Made by a program: the position numbers and the translations under genes. 64,000 bases of DNA from Meconema thalassinum. Its lineage: Eukaryota > Arthropoda > Insecta > Orthoptera > Tettigoniidae. The DNA is taken from the NCBI GenBank assembly GCA_946902985.2, contig OX336395.1, positions 17,276,708 through 17,340,707 on the forward strand, read 5' to 3'. The notes under the pieces were generated by a model, which had not been told where the DNA came from, ran no database searches, and saw only the letters and a program-made list of their open reading frames with translations. Positions 1 through 13,039 of this stretch are shown here, in pieces. Each line of letters opens with the position of its first letter. Positions within the stretch are counted from its first letter, which is position 1.

Positions 1-2630
1 CATCCGGAGCCAGATGGACCCAAGTTTCACCTAGTAACCCCAGGCAGGGGACCTCACAGGGTGCTACCATCTGGAGCCAGATGGACCCAGGTTTCACCTA
101 GTAACCCCAGGCAGGGGCCCTCACAGGGTGCTACCATCCGGAGCCAGATGGACCCAGGTTTCACCTAGTAACCCTAGGCTGAGGCCCTTGCAGTGTGCTA
201 CCATCCGGAGCCAGATGGACCCAGGTTTCACCTAGTAACCCCAGGCAGGGGCCTTTACAGGGTGCTACCATCCGGAGCCAGATGGACCCAGGTTTCACAT
301 AGTAACCCTAGGCTGAGGCCCTTGCAGTGTGCTACCATCCGGAGCCAGATGGACCCAGGTTTCACCTAGTAACCCCAGGCAGAGGCCCTTACAGGGTGCT
401 ACCATCCGGAGCCAGATGGACCCAGGTTTCACCTAGTAACCCTAGGCAGGGGCCCTCACAGGGTGCTACCATCCGGAGCCAGATGGACCCAGGTTTCACC
501 TAGTAACCCAAGGCAGAGGCCCTTACAGGGTGCTACCATCCGGAGCCAGATGGTCCCAGATTTCACCTAGTAACCCTAGGCAGGGGCCGTTACAGGGTGC
601 TACCATCCGGAACCAGATGGACCCAGGTTTCACCTAGTAACCTAGGCTGAGGCCCTTGAAGGGTGCTACCATCCGGAGCCAGATGGACCCAGGTTTCACC
701 TAGTAACCTAGGCTGAGGCCCTTACAGGGTGCTACAATCCGGAGCCAGATGGACCCAGGTTTCACCTAGTAACCCTAGGCTGAGGCCCTTACAGGGTGCT
801 ACCATACGGAGCCAGATGGACCCAGGTTTCACCTAGTAACCCTAGGCAGGGGCCCTTACAGGGTGCTACCATCCGGAGCCAGATGGACCCAGGTTTCACC
901 TAGTAACCCCAGGCAGGGGCCCTCACAGGGTGCTACCATCCGGAGCCAGATGGACCCAGGTTTCTCCTAGTAACCCCAGGCAGGGGCCCTTACAGGGTGC
1001 TACCATCCGGAGCCAGATGGACCCAGGTTTCACCTAGTAACCCTAGGCAGGGGCCCTCACAGGGTGCTACCATCCGGAGCCAAATGGACCCAGGTTTCAC
1101 CTAGTAACCCTAGGCAGGGGCCCTTACAGGGTGCTACCATCCGGAGCCAGATGGACCCAGGTTTCACCTAGTAACCTAGGCTGAAGCCATTGAAGGGTGC
1201 TACCATCCCGAGCCAGATGGACCCAGATTTCACCTAGTAACCTAGGCTGAGGCCCTTACAGGGTGCTACCATCCGGAGCCAGATGGACCCAGGTTTCACC
1301 TAGTAACCCCAGGCAGGGGCCCTTACAGGGTGCTACCATCCGGAGTCAGATGGACCCAGGTTTCACCTAGTAACCCTAGGCAGGGGCCCTCACAGGGTGC
1401 TACCATCCGGAGCCAAATGGACCCAGGTTTCACCTAGTAACCCTAGGCAGGGGCCCTTACAGGGTGCTACCATCCGGAGCCAGATGGACCCAGGTTTCAC
1501 CTAGTAACCTAGGCTGAAGCCCTTGAAGGGTGCTACCATCCGGAGCCAGATGGACCCAGGTTTCACCTAGTAACCTAGGCTGAGGCCCTTACAGGGTGCT
1601 ACCATCCGGAGCCAGATGGACCCAGGTTTCACCTAGTAACCCTAGGCTGAGGCCCTTACAGGGTGCTACCATCCGGAGCCAGATGGACCCAGGTTTCACC
1701 TAGTAACCTAGGCTGAAGCCCTTGAAGGGTGCTACCATCCGGAGCCAGATGGACCCAGGTTTCACCTAGTAACCTAGGCTGAGGCCCTTACAGGGTGCTA
1801 CCATCCGGAGCCAGATGGACCCAGGTTTCACCTAGTAACCCTAGGCTGAGGCCCTTGCAGTGTGCTACCATCCGGAGCCAGATGGACCCAGGTTTCACCT
1901 AGTAACCTAGGCTGAGGCCCTTACAGGGTGCAACCATCCGGAGCCAGATGGACCCTGGTTTCACCTAGTAACCCTAGGCAGGGGCCCTTACAGGGTGCTA
2001 CCATCCGGAGCCAGATGGACCCAGGTTTCACCTAGTAACCCCAGGCAGGGGCCCTTACAGGGTGCTACCATCCGGAGCCAGATGGACCCAGGTTTCACCT
2101 AGTAACCCTAGGCAGGGGCCCTCACAGGGTGCTACCATCCGGAGCCAAATGGACCCAGGTTTCACCTAGTAACCCTAGGCAGGGGCCCTTACAGGGTGCT
2201 ACCATCCGGAGCCAGATGGACCCAGGTTTCACCTAGTAACCTAGGCTGAAGCCCTTGAAGGGTGCTACCATCCGGAGCCAGATGGACCCAGGTTTCACCT
2301 AGTTACCTAGGCTGAGGCCCTTACAGGGTGCTACCATCCGGAGCCCGATGGACCCAGGTTTCACCTAGTAACCCTAGGCTGAGGCCCTTACAGGGTGCTA
2401 CCATCCGGAGCCAGATGGACCCAGGTTTCACCTAGTAACCTAGGCTGAAGCCCTTGAAGGGTGCTACCATCCGGAGCCAGATGGACCCAGGTTTTACCTA
2501 GTAACCCTAGGCAGGGGCCCTTACAGGGTGCTACCATACGGAGCCAGATGGACCCAGGTTTCACCTAGTAACCCTAGTCTGAGGTCCTTACAGGGTGCTA
2601 CCATCCGGAGCCAGATGGACCCAGGTTTTC
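1..2630. repeat. 67-bp satellite array (left edge cut by window)
   Basis: About 39 head-to-tail copies of a unit of 66-67 bp containing ctaccatccggagccagatg, with the first copy cut by the window start. Two main variants differ in the last third: one reads ccccaggcagggg, the other acctaggctgaagc and is 1 bp shorter. Each unit contains CCATC and GATGG separated by 8 nt, a small potential hairpin. The array stops inside a unit at about 2630, where unrelated sequence begins. Variant order recurs with a longer period (see findings). Short open frames running off its right edge are repeat artefacts. Confidence 0.95.
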
Positions 2631-3394
2631 TTATGAGATGTTACTCCTCCCCCTCCACCTTCCTCATCTCTTGCGAGATGAGACCCCGGACTTGGGACTG
2701 GCAATGGCGGTATTAACAAATCTTTCCATGACCCTAAAGTCACGTGTGTATACCAACTATGTGGACAAGCATGTGAACGCTACCACTTTGAGATCTGTAG
2801 TTAAAGAAAACAATCAATCAAAGACTATGCAATTCAAATCACCAGAGCGCAATTTTAGTGTACATGTTCATTCTTTATTTTCTTATTTTCGATTGCTACT
2901 TGGCTGCAATTAAAGTATTAATTATTATCCTGAACTAGCACCAACAGATAGAATGGAGGTGCCATGTGGTATCGTTTCGTTCTTTAGTTCAAATAACATT
3001 TTCAAATAACACACAATTGCCTGTTACAAACGCTTTCAAATAAAAAAAAATAACTTGTCATTCTTCTAATTCGATGCGTATTGAATGCCAATGGTAGGAA
3101 ACCCAATTGCGTCCCACATAGACCAGTCTTCACATCTGGCGGAAAAGTTCCACATTAGGTAATCCTAATGGGGCGAGCGTATTCTACTGGCCATAAAAGG
3201 AAACTTTTCAATTAAAGCTGTTCCAACATGATTGTCACCATCTGGTTGCTGTTAGATGTCTCGTGCAGATCCGGTGGCAAATGTTGTTTTAATTAAATAT
3301 ATATTTTTCATTGTAATATGCACAATATAATGCTCAATTTTTTAACGTCTGAGTGATTACAAAACAATAAATATGAAGAAATTCAAGTAATTAA
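2631..3394. other. Unassigned AT-rich sequence
   Basis: Single-copy-looking sequence right of the 67-bp array. An open frame of about 90 codons at 2638-2913 has no recognisable motif and no coding-like composition. I see no gene, RNA or terminal repeat here. Confidence 0.5.
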
Positions 3395-3475
3395 ACCGAA
3401 CTCTGATAGGTTTTGAACCCCAGTCAAACGGGTAAAAGACTAACGCTTTACCACATAGCCAAACATGTCCACCAC
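3395..3475 (-). repeat. tRNA-like fragment, probable SINE head
   Basis: Read on the minus strand, this holds an A-box-like ggctatgtggtaaagcg, an anticodon-arm-like stretch with cttttac, and a B-box-like ggggttcaaaacc in the right order and spacing for a tRNA-derived pol III promoter. Stems are imperfect and there is no clean acceptor stem, so this is a SINE head or decayed tRNA rather than a working tRNA gene. Confidence 0.4.
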
Positions 3476-3649
3476 AATTTGTCGTTATCAATTGAATTAC
3501 ATACAACATCTTAGCAAATAATGATATGGACTAAACGATTTCTTCGAGGAGTATATTTTTATATATAAAGCGTTTCATACAATGTTCATATTATTTCTAT
3601 CAGTAGGCTATATTTCATGCAGTACTCAAACTAGTGAAATATAGGTCAG

Positions 3650-4240
3650 GCACAAGATATCAGCTGCCATCTTGTCTTGTAACCGAGACTGCTCGGCTTT
3701 TTAAAGCCACTGCTACCATGTAATATTATAATATGAACTTAAAATATCGAATGGGCCACGTCCGTTAGGACAGTTTAAACCATTGTCGATTCGATATAAT
3801 CGGAACTAATGGGTTGAGAGTTATTAATTGTAATACTTCCATAATTCACACGGCCGCCATCCTGAAATGGCGCGGCTAATGACCTTGTAGTTTCGGCGCA
3901 AGACACGTCCTATATGAAGGTATGTCGTTACTAATTTTTGTAGAAATCGGATAATAAGTCAAGTCGTAATTTGATTTTACGTTTTGAACGTTTGAGTGGC
4001 CGCCATTCAGTTTTGGTGAAGATGGTGGCAATATAATACACGACCATGAGATGCCCTTTGCGAATGCTACCTCTGTACTAAATTTCGTTCAATTCGTTTT
4101 CACCATGATTGAATTGATAGGGAGGGAGACAGACATACCAAATAACACAGACACACACAATTTTTTGGTCCTGTGTAGATCTAATAAGTCTACCTTAATA
4201 TTTTGCAAAAATCGAAAGTATGCTAATAGCAGGTCTACAA
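3650..4240 (-). repeat. Dispersed repeat, same family as the 52.6-54.2 kb block
   Basis: The reverse complement matches the 52.64-53.0 kb region at length. The shared landmarks are a start with tttcgatttttgcaaaa, then a gap ending in ccctatcaattcaa, then gaaatttagtacagaggtagca, then the gccaccatctt block and the gacataccttcat block. It therefore holds the family's start segment and about one 293-bp unit, inverted relative to the right-hand copy. No protein is recognisable. Confidence 0.7.
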
Positions 4241-4305
4241 ACCATCGAAATACAACAAAACATTATTTCTGGAGAATATAAAGAATAATAAGACAGATTG
4301 TCAGC

Positions 4306-5715
4306 AAGAAAATGAATTAACATTAATTGGTGACATGAATATTCATTTATTCGAAAAGCAAGACCCAGATTATTATTTAAACCTTCCTAATGAATATAAT
4401 TTCAAATCTATAATCAATGGCTTAACTAGGGAAACTTAAACTGGTAAAACATGCATTGACCACGCATTTCTTAAAAGCAGGCTTTCAAATGAAAATATTC
4501 CCTCTATCATCTCGGAAATCAAAATAACTGATCACGAATCAACTATAATTAGCCTATAATTTAATGAAGTTAGTTGTCAGAAAAATAAAACAAACATCAG
4601 GAATTATGAAAGACATAAGATTATGTGGAACTAAAATAGAGGTTAAGCAACATCAATTGGGATAATAAACTGGGAGAAGGACATTTGGATACTGGATTTA
4701 ATGTATTTATTAACACAATACAACGTTGTATCCATGAATCTACTCTACAGTAAAACTCAAAGCGAGTCAAAAGAAAAGAGTGGATTACCCTTGCATTAGT
4801 AGAATCCGTAAGTACCAGACATAAATTATACCGCGATTATATGACAAATAAAAATAATGAAGAATTAAGAGAAATAATCTAAAAAAATACGGAAACAAAT
4901 TAAATGAGCTTTTAAACCGGACAAAAACAGATTACTACAGACATTTAAAAATGCTAGTTCAAGAAATACTAATAAGATTTGGCCTATAGTTAATGAGATA
5001 GCTCAGAGAATTTATCAAAAAGAACAAATTAGTGAAATAATGTATCAGAATGAAATTTACGAACGTTACTCGCAAATTGCAAATACATTTAATGAATGTT
5101 TCATAAATAAAACTATCGAGATGTCCAAATGTCTAAAAGAAAGCGGAAACCCCACCCTTAATATAACTAGCATTAAACGTTCATGCTTCATGGCCTCTGT
5201 AAATTCCACTGATTTGAGAAAAGTACTAGGTGACATAAGTGGCAGCAAAGCTATCGGAATAGATAATGTCAGCAAAGGTAATAAAACAAATTATAGTATC
5301 ATTAGAAAAAAATATTTTAGATCTCATAAATCAATCACTTACGGAAGGATATTTCCCAAAGCAACTGAAGTCAACAATAGTTAAACCAATCTTAAAATCT
5401 GGCAATAATATCTAGATGGGAAAAAATAGGGGCAGATGACCTCGTAGTTCCGCCCGTTTAAAGAACAATAACTAACTAAAGATGGAAAATTATAGAACTA
5501 TAGGCCTATCTCTGATGGCAATAATAGCAAAGATAAGAATATTATTTTCCACTTTTCACTGAAGCATGACATTCTATCAGTAAGGCAATATGGATTTATA
5601 ACAAGTGAAGAACTATACAGCCTATTTTCATATATCCTACTTATTTTAATTGACTCTATCAACATACAAAATGTCAGTTTGATTGCTGTAATAGATTCGT
5701 AGATATTGAGAACCG
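4306..5715 (+). pseudogene. Decayed LINE: endonuclease C-terminus to start of reverse transcriptase
   Basis: Interrupted frames on the plus strand read as a jockey/CR1-type non-LTR retrotransposon. At 4315-4560 the frame gives TLIGDMNIHLF, then TCIDHAFLK and ITDHEST, the last catalytic stretches of an APE-type endonuclease, with one internal stop. At 4750-4880 comes the linker with KEWITLALVESV and RHKLYRDYM. The frame at 5040-5275 ends in the RT-proximal motif AIGIDNVS. KSTIVKPILKSGNN (about 5365-5410) and NYRTIGLSLMAIIAK (about 5490) are the first RT motifs. A short insert splits the last two. Stops and frameshifts throughout make it dead. The catalytic YADD part is absent. Confidence 0.75.
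5425..5479 (+). mobile_element. Short SINE-like insert inside the dead LINE
   Basis: About 55 bp beginning near aggggcagatgacctcg interrupts the LINE reading frame between the ILKSGNN and NYR motifs. It is flanked by near-identical copies of agatggaaaa (5414-5424 with one extra g, and 5480-5489), as expected for a target-site duplication. From memory, the gcagatgacct...ccgtttaaa pattern resembles the tail of a repeat common in several insects; I could not search it. Confidence 0.5.
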
Positions 5716-7256
5716 TCCAAATATTTCGGTTGGTCGCCATGTTGGATTTTTATACATGTAGGCGCGAGTTATGTACTATAAGACGACTATTTTTGCGTAG
5801 GTTCATTATTGAAACATTCACATCGATCGCATGAATAATACACAAGAAATAAGAACTTAATTTTAAAATTTCGTACAGCCGCCATCTTGAGGTTATGTGA
5901 ACAAATGAACTAAATTAAATGCCAGTGCATTGCAATGTGTATAAACATTTACTGTACCAAATTTCACGGCTCTCCAATGTTTGGCCGGAATACACCTCGA
6001 TGTAGCCGTCAATCTCAATATCTCGCACACTCAGTATTGGCGAGTCTGTCAAAAACGTTCGTCACTTACAACGTTACAAAATCGAATCATCTCCCCTCTA
6101 TTTACAATGTCTTGATTGGCTAGATTTGGCGCTCGAAAACCCCCCTCAAATCTGCCAAATGATATCGTTTCCCAAAATATAGATCCTCGTTTAAATTTTC
6201 GAAAACATGGGAAAATACAGAATATGTTTTGAGTCGAACCTGGTACTTCGTGATTGCAATAGTAATTATATTAGCAATTATACATTTCATAAATCCAATC
6301 AAGACATCGGTCCACGTGACTTTCTTCCTTCGGGCAAGATTTGTCTAGCAACGGGTCTGTCACACGCTACCTGCTTCCCCCATCTTTTTTCTGCACGTGC
6401 GGACTGAGATTCGTTCGAGCCGCATAAAAAAAACTCGTTCTGATGTTGACAAGCAACTACTCTCCCCTCGCCGATAAAAATCAAAGCATAGACATGCGAT
6501 CGGAAAGCCGCCTCTCTCATGCTAACTTGTGATATTAATAAATGCACTAAGACAAAGCATTATCCAGTATAAACTTATGCCACAAGATTCTTGCCTGTTC
6601 GATGCTCGACGTTATAACTTGACCAAATACTGACCGATTTACTTCAAAATTAGGATTTTGCCACAATAAAACCCGCAAATCACGAAAGTGAGTTTTTAAA
6701 AAGCAAATATTGGAGTTATATTAAAATAAGACTTGTGAAATAGCTGAGGAACTGTATTTATATATTCTACGACTTCTTGTTATATTGAACAATTATTCAG
6801 CAATTGAAGCAATAATACGACATTATCATTCTTCTGCAACAAAGGCATTGTTCTACGAATTTATTATTGAAAATCCAATACAACGATACTTGGGAAGCTC
6901 TGTTACACGTCGCCAAGCTCTACAAAAATCTACGGTCTACTACAAGGCATTCTACAAATTATTAATATATGCCACTAGACTACGACAGTCTGTGACGCAT
7001 CATTTAGTAGAAATTTTCAAAATCTAAAACTTGTATTCAACATTTATTTTGAAAAACTAACAAGATGTTCAGTAAAGAGTATATAGCCTACTTTCTCTTA
7101 AACGCACGTGTATAGTTATAACTCATTGTCCTTTTCAAGGAGTATAACTGAATGTTGGTTGTTGAAATGCAACAGGGTCTACGGATATTGTACGTTGATT
7201 AATTGCATTCTCTCCCGAATTACATATACACACACTAATACAGCGATCACAACAAG
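5716..7256. repeat. Mosaic of decayed repeat pieces
   Basis: At 5720-6010 the minus strand resembles a very diverged 293-bp unit of the 52.6-kb family (gccgccatcttg and gaaatttggtacag in the right order). At about 7040-7215 the reverse complement matches 54030-54180 (aatatccgtag, ttcaacaa, tactccttgaaaaggaca, tactgaacatcttgtt). The intervening 6010-7040 holds no recognisable gene; its open frames of 60-82 codons are AT-rich and motif-free. Confidence 0.55.
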
Positions 7257-7500
7257 ACGGGTTGTCAGACAAAATTCAACACTCAACCAAGTTCACGGGG
7301 TTAAATGACAATGATGTCCATGCATCTCAAATGGAACATCACAACAACAGCTTCCTATCTAAATCCTTCCTCCTATAAAAGTACACTAGTGAGTCTACAG
7401 ACATCACAGTGACACAGGTTGTCAGACAACATCTACACACACCCAAGTACACGGGGCTACAAGACCATGATGCCGCAAAACCCATAAAGAATCAACAAAG
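7257..7500 (+). repeat. Diverged two-copy tandem duplication, ~157-bp period
   Basis: ggttgtcagacaa followed by a caagt(t/a)cacggggct-like stretch occurs near 7260 and again near 7417, with partly alignable sequence after each. No coding content. Confidence 0.45.
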
Positions 7501-7639
7501 AGAACATCCACAGTAGACTCTACCGCGGATGAAGGACAACGAATTTTAATGGCTGTAGTCGAGTGTTGATATATGTGGTGTTATAAGTATTTATACAATA
7601 TTTTCGATTGCAAATACACACTATATATGCTTAACATTA

Positions 7640-7800
7640 TAACATATGAGTTGTTGTAAATCAATAAATACAAATAAATCTAAGGAAAAATTTGAACCTG
7701 CAGGGATTTGATCCAAGAACCTCCAGACTATGAGTAGGTCGCTACCACCTAACTTGGAGGCAACCACTAACACTGTTGAGTGGCCATCCGTAACCAAGAC
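7640..7800 (-). repeat. tRNA-like SINE head, copy 1
   Basis: The minus strand shares tagtctggaggttct, ggatcaaatccc and gcaggtt with the better-preserved copy at 13.07-13.13 kb, including the upstream ggtagc A-box-like part. The shared core is the anticodon-arm and T-arm region of a tRNA-derived sequence. The T-stem is mismatched here (cttgg against ccctg). Confidence 0.5.
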
Positions 7801-10800
7801 AAGCAAAACTCAAGTGTTCTCATCCAGCTTCATATTGAGCCCGTTAGAGGTGGTTATCCGGGTACCATCCGGCGAATGAAATGGTACTTCGAAAGACCCC
7901 GTCCTTTCAACCCAACACCTGAGAGGAACGGGTGCATTTCTTTGTGGGCTTGCTCAGCACGAGGGCTTGATCCAGGGGATCTAGGTCTTTTTAGCACGGA
8001 AACAGGTCATGGACGCCCAAAGAAATACATCCAAAAAAAATACCAAGCTAGCAATAAAGAGATCTAGTCTTAAGTAAGATTTCGTGCATAATTTGTTCAA
8101 GTAAGATCCCTAAACTACTTCCGAGGGCCGAAATCGGCTAGTCCGCTACTCTAATTACAATAGTGAGTCGTTCCCTAGTTTGACGTTAAGTACCCTCGTG
8201 AAGTCCTAGTTACATGAAACAAAAGCAACACTAACTAGGCGCGTGGTACAAGAAGAATTAACGCGTAGCAAATTTACAAACAAATGACTCGGTATAATTT
8301 ACATTTAACAGCTAGAAAACCAATCCCTAGGTTAGGATGGTACCACGTCCACATTTAATATTACATTTAAATTTTGTCTAAAGCCTATGTGAACGAAAGT
8401 GTTACGACGAGACGCGTCGTAAACAAATGCTTATTACCAAATCTAATGATAGTTTGACCACTGACTATCAGGAATACAATTAAATAACACTCTTATGTCT
8501 AACAGGAACAATAGGGTAAATACACTCGGGAATGAATAAATGAACACTCTAATACTAGCCTGCCTTCGCGAACTGAGATACTGTTCGTACCCAGTCGTCA
8601 TCTCATGCATGTGAATTAGGTTGGCAAATCGCAATCATCACTGCGACTTACAAGCTTTGAATCGCGCGGGCCATAAGTTACTGACTACTGGTCCCGAAGA
8701 TTCATGTCGTCGAAATAAAGTGTCAGCTCATTTAAAGGTCATCTCCCACTTGGAAATGAATTGAAGTCACGGTGTCAATCAATCAACAAGCAAATGGTTG
8801 CAAATTTATGACTGTAATTATTTATAAACAATTAATTAATCCGTTGGTTTAGGATAATTATGCTTTTGATTTATCAGAGGGTTTAAATACTGTTTAGTTA
8901 GTTCAGTTTATGACACCAGTCGTAGGCAGCAGTATGTGATCACGCTTGAGATTCACTCGAAGAATATTACTTCTACAAGTCAACAATAACACAGGTTAGT
9001 GCGTATTACCTCTATTGCACGCAAGTAACATCGCTCGTCTTGGCCGTAGCTCAAAGAACGCCCGAATAAGCCAACAATAGGCGAACATTCATCCGTCCTG
9101 CCTAATTACCAATAATGTGTTCACGGACACAACAATTACACTTGCTAGCCTTACTTTATACAGAAACTGGTGCATTAACATTATTGTTTAAACCATTCTA
9201 CAACACGCTAGATGAATCAATGTCATCAGCTCAAAAGATTAAAGGAATTCGCGTTAGCGAGCATCCCCTCACTCTTTAAAGTGGAGAAAGAAATAACAGG
9301 TTTTAGCAGCTCACATAGCTGTCCCCCAAAGCAAGGTTATATTAATAACAATGACCTTCAAAATTCCTAGGACTTGTGACGTAAATTAGCATTCATAAAA
9401 TGTCAACATGTCGTCTCGTGTAGCAACTGGTTATCAGCTGGCGCGCTCAAAAAATGTTCACACTGCATTGCGGACGGTTTTGGCATAGTACAGATTGTGT
9501 TTCAAAACTGATTATTTTAATCTTACGGTAGCACGAAATAAAGTCCTCAGGTGCTCTGCAGATTGTATTAAAATGTATAATCACTTCCCTAATAGTGTTT
9601 CTTGGGATATTTTACCCTTCAATAATATGTAACGTAGTAATAATCTCAAAGAATACTAAAGTGAAGACTGCACACTTGTGCAACTAACTGCACTGACATT
9701 CCAAAGATATGTCACTCATCCTATTCTTTGTACACATGGGTTTGATGTGCGTGGCTTGGCACATTCTTCAACAAAATAACAACATCTAACTTCTGCTGCG
9801 ATGTTTGAAATGATACGATGTAGATTTACCCACCAATCGTATTGTTTATGGGTTCGTTCCAATGGAACTTCACGTAGTAAATGGTACTCAAGAAAAATGT
9901 CAAATAAAGAGTACAAAAATGTTTCAGCTACTTTCGGCTGATAAATGATACGGTAATAATGTTCTCTCAACTCAAAATGAGAGACCTAACTATAGGGTGT
10001 TCCCTATACTGCCAGAAGTCTACACCTTCTGTTCTTATGATGTCTTTTACATGACATAAAATTCACAGCTTCCTTGCTGGCTTATAAATACACTGAAAAA
10101 TACATGGAAATGCGCACCTGCCGTATAGAAGACGGACTGTTGTGACTAACTGAAAGATTGTCCCAGTGCCAAGAAGAAAAATATATACATTCCTACCTAA
10201 GTGGTCAAATTATTGGGTCGTTTCGGCTAAAATTACTTTCAAGTTCAACCTCCACCTGGACAAACCTTGTAAAGAGACAATACAGGACTCACGATTACTT
10301 CAAAGGGTAGTTCACCTTCCAAATTCCCTTTGGAAGGGGTAATATGTTTTCAGGTTTCCTAGCATATTCCTGGTTAAGGCTATGGGCTTCGGCCTTTCCA
10401 ATCGGTCCTTGGTCCTCATCTCGTACATGGCTTGTACCTCGTGGTGCTGGTTGGACAATTCCATGGTGGTGGTTTATTTCATCGGTGTTTCCCTCACATC
10501 AGGAATTACTCCATTACGACGCTCTCAAGATGATGTCGAAATATCACCATCACGTGGTGCATTAGCGTAGGCATTGTGGTAATTAAATTCACAGATTCTA
10601 TGTGGAAATATCCTATACAAAGGCTCACTGGCTCTAATAATTGCAGGTGATCAAATGCTCTGCTTTTTCCTGCCACTGGCTCTAATAATACCGTACACAT
10701 GGTATCGCTCACAGATATTATATGTCTTCGAATCACTAAAAAAAATCTTTTTAATCACAATGGCACACGTGTGTTGTGTAGCTTGGCCATGATTAGATTT

Positions 10801-11594
10801 TAATGTGGCACATGTTAGGCAATTAATTGTAGTTGTAGATTTGATAAGACGCCTGTCTTCAGACGTGAACTCGTGGTCAGTGAAAAAATGTCGATTTCAC
10901 TAAAATGAGAAATTACTTTTCACGATATCGTAGCACTGGCCTTGCATGGCCTAAATAATACCTTTTGCAGACTATATTCATTATGATCAGCACGATGGCT
11001 GTCGATTCGTAGTCCTCCCAAATTATTGGGTTTCATTTGCCTAATGCGGCCTTCGTCTAAATTGACGGACTGATGATACAACACGTCCTGCCTAAGCGGA
11101 CTTTCAAAACGGTGTGCTTGTGCCTAGCACGGCTTCCTGGTTTGAAGGAAATGGCTGAGTCGTTTAGCGACTATTTACATTGTCCTCCGCGTGTCTGCGG
11201 TGAAAATACCTTTACTATAAAAGTGATTTACCATTTCCAAAAGGCATAGAAGATGGTAAATTATTCAGAATTAATTATTATATGATCCTGAGATGTATGG
11301 CATTAAAATAGTGAATAATATATCTCTAGGAAGAAACTAAGCTGTCCTCTCCGAAGTCAAAATAGCGGATTGTTCATGAGGAAGCTTCAAGGTGCGTTCT
11401 GTTGAACTGAGCATGTGGAGAAATATTCGACACATGAGCCTAGGCGGGCTCACTATTTAACGTATGAGTAGTTATAAATTATTAAATACAAAGGAAGCGA
11501 AATAATAAAGATACAGTCAGTCTGAGAGACTAGACTTTATAACATTTGAAATGACGCATGCTACAAGTGCTACACACGTCAGAAAGGCTCAGGA
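7801..11594. other. Long stretch without recognisable genes
   Basis: Roughly 3.8 kb of mixed composition. Open frames of 60-95 codons (7780-8067, 8443-8634, 9716-9970, 10344-10565 and 10506-10736) show no domain motif, no consistent start context and no partner exon that I can see. A small duplication (ctggctctaataat near 10627 and 10677) is present. I see no terminal repeats or transposase. Confidence 0.4.
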
Positions 11595-11619
11595 GGGCTT
11601 CGAGCCAAGCTCGAAGCCC
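11595..11619. other. Perfect 10-bp-stem hairpin
   Basis: gggcttcgag and its exact reverse complement ctcgaagccc are separated by 5 nt (ccaag). It lies about 55 bp left of the 44-bp satellite. No flanking T-run or gene suggests a terminator; role unknown. Confidence 0.6.
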
Positions 11620-11675
11620 CAGGACTCTTTAAACAGACTCCATTACTCATTAAGCTAGGCTTCCCGCACGGCCAC

Positions 11676-12906
11676 CTCTTTAAGGGTCACCCTGTATTTG
11701 AGTCTGACATCTTTTACAACTCTTTAAGGGTCACCCAGTATTTGAATCTGATATGTTGCAAACCTCTTTAAGGGTCATCCTGTATTTGAATTGAATCTAA
11801 CATACTGTATGCCTCGTTAAGTGTCACCCTGTATTTTGCTCTGACATCCTGCACACCTCTTTAGGAGGCACCCTGTATTCTTATCTGGCATCTTGTGTCT
11901 CTCGTTAGAAGTCACCCTGTATTCTTGTGTGGCATCTTCTACACCTCTTTAGGAGTCACCCTGTATTCTTGTCTGACATCTTGTACACCTCTTTAGGAGT
12001 CACCCTGTATTCTTCTCTGCCATCTTGATACACCTCTTCAAGAGTCACCTTGTATTCTTATCTGTCATATTGTATATCTCTTTAGGAGTCACCCTGTATT
12101 GTTATCTGGCATCTTGTACACCTCCTTAGGAGCCACCCTGTATTCTTATCTGACGTCTTGTATATCTCTTTAGGAGTCACCCGGTATTCTCGTCTGACAT
12201 CGTGTACACCTCTTTAGGAGTCACCCTGTATTCTTATCTGACGTCTTGTATATCTCTTTAGGAGTCACTCTGTATTCTTGTCTGACATATTGTACACCTC
12301 GTTAAGGGTCATCATGTTTTCTTATCTGGCATTTTGTAAACCTCTTTAGGAGTCACCCTGTATTCTTGTCTGACATCGAGTACACCTCTTTAGGAGTCAC
12401 CCTGTATTCTTATCTGACGTCTTGTATATCTCTTTAGGAGTCACCCTGTATTCTTGTCTGACATATTGTACACCTCGTTAAGGGTCACCCTGTATTGTTA
12501 TCTGACATCTTGCACACCTCTTTAGGAGCCACCCTGTATTCTTGCCTGACATCTTGTGCACCTCTTTAGGAGTCACCCTATATTCTTCTCTGCCATCTTG
12601 TACACCTCTTTAAGAGCCACCTTGTATTCTTATCTGGCATACTGTATATCTCTTTAGGAGTCACCCTGTATTCTTATCTGGCATCTTGTACACCTCTTTA
12701 GGAGTCATCCTGTATTCTTATCTGACGTCTTGTATATCTCTTTAGGAGTCACCCTGTATTCTTGTCTGACTTCTTGTACATCTCATTAAGGGTCACCCTG
12801 TATTCTTATCTGACATCGTGTACATCTCTTTAGGAGTCACCCTGTATTCCTGTCTGATATCTTGCACACTTCTTTAGGAGTCACCCTGTATTTCTATCTG
12901 ACGTCA
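11676..12906. repeat. 44-bp satellite array
   Basis: About 28 copies of a 44-bp unit starting ctctttaggagtcaccctg. For example, units begin at 11945 and 11989. The leftmost copies are most diverged (ctctttaagggtcaccc with tatttgagtctg), while the middle and right copies alternate between gtctgacatcttgtacac and atctgacgtcttgtatat endings. No open frame persists through it. Confidence 0.93.
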
Positions 12907-13039
12907 CGCACTCGTCGTCTCCGTATCGCATAACGCCAGACCCCTGGAGTAAACTCAGACTCGGTGCATATGCACTGAACAACATGATGACGTCCTACAC
13001 GCCGTAACCATAACGCATAACGTTAGACCCAAGCATAAC

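Noticed and set aside
2528..2913. Possible short genes at the edge of the 67-bp array
   Set aside because: The first frame is satellite sequence; the second has no motif and AT-rich neutral composition.
7801..11594. Several 60-95-codon frames as candidate small genes
   Set aside because: Overlapping on both strands, no motif, no consistent start or splice context.
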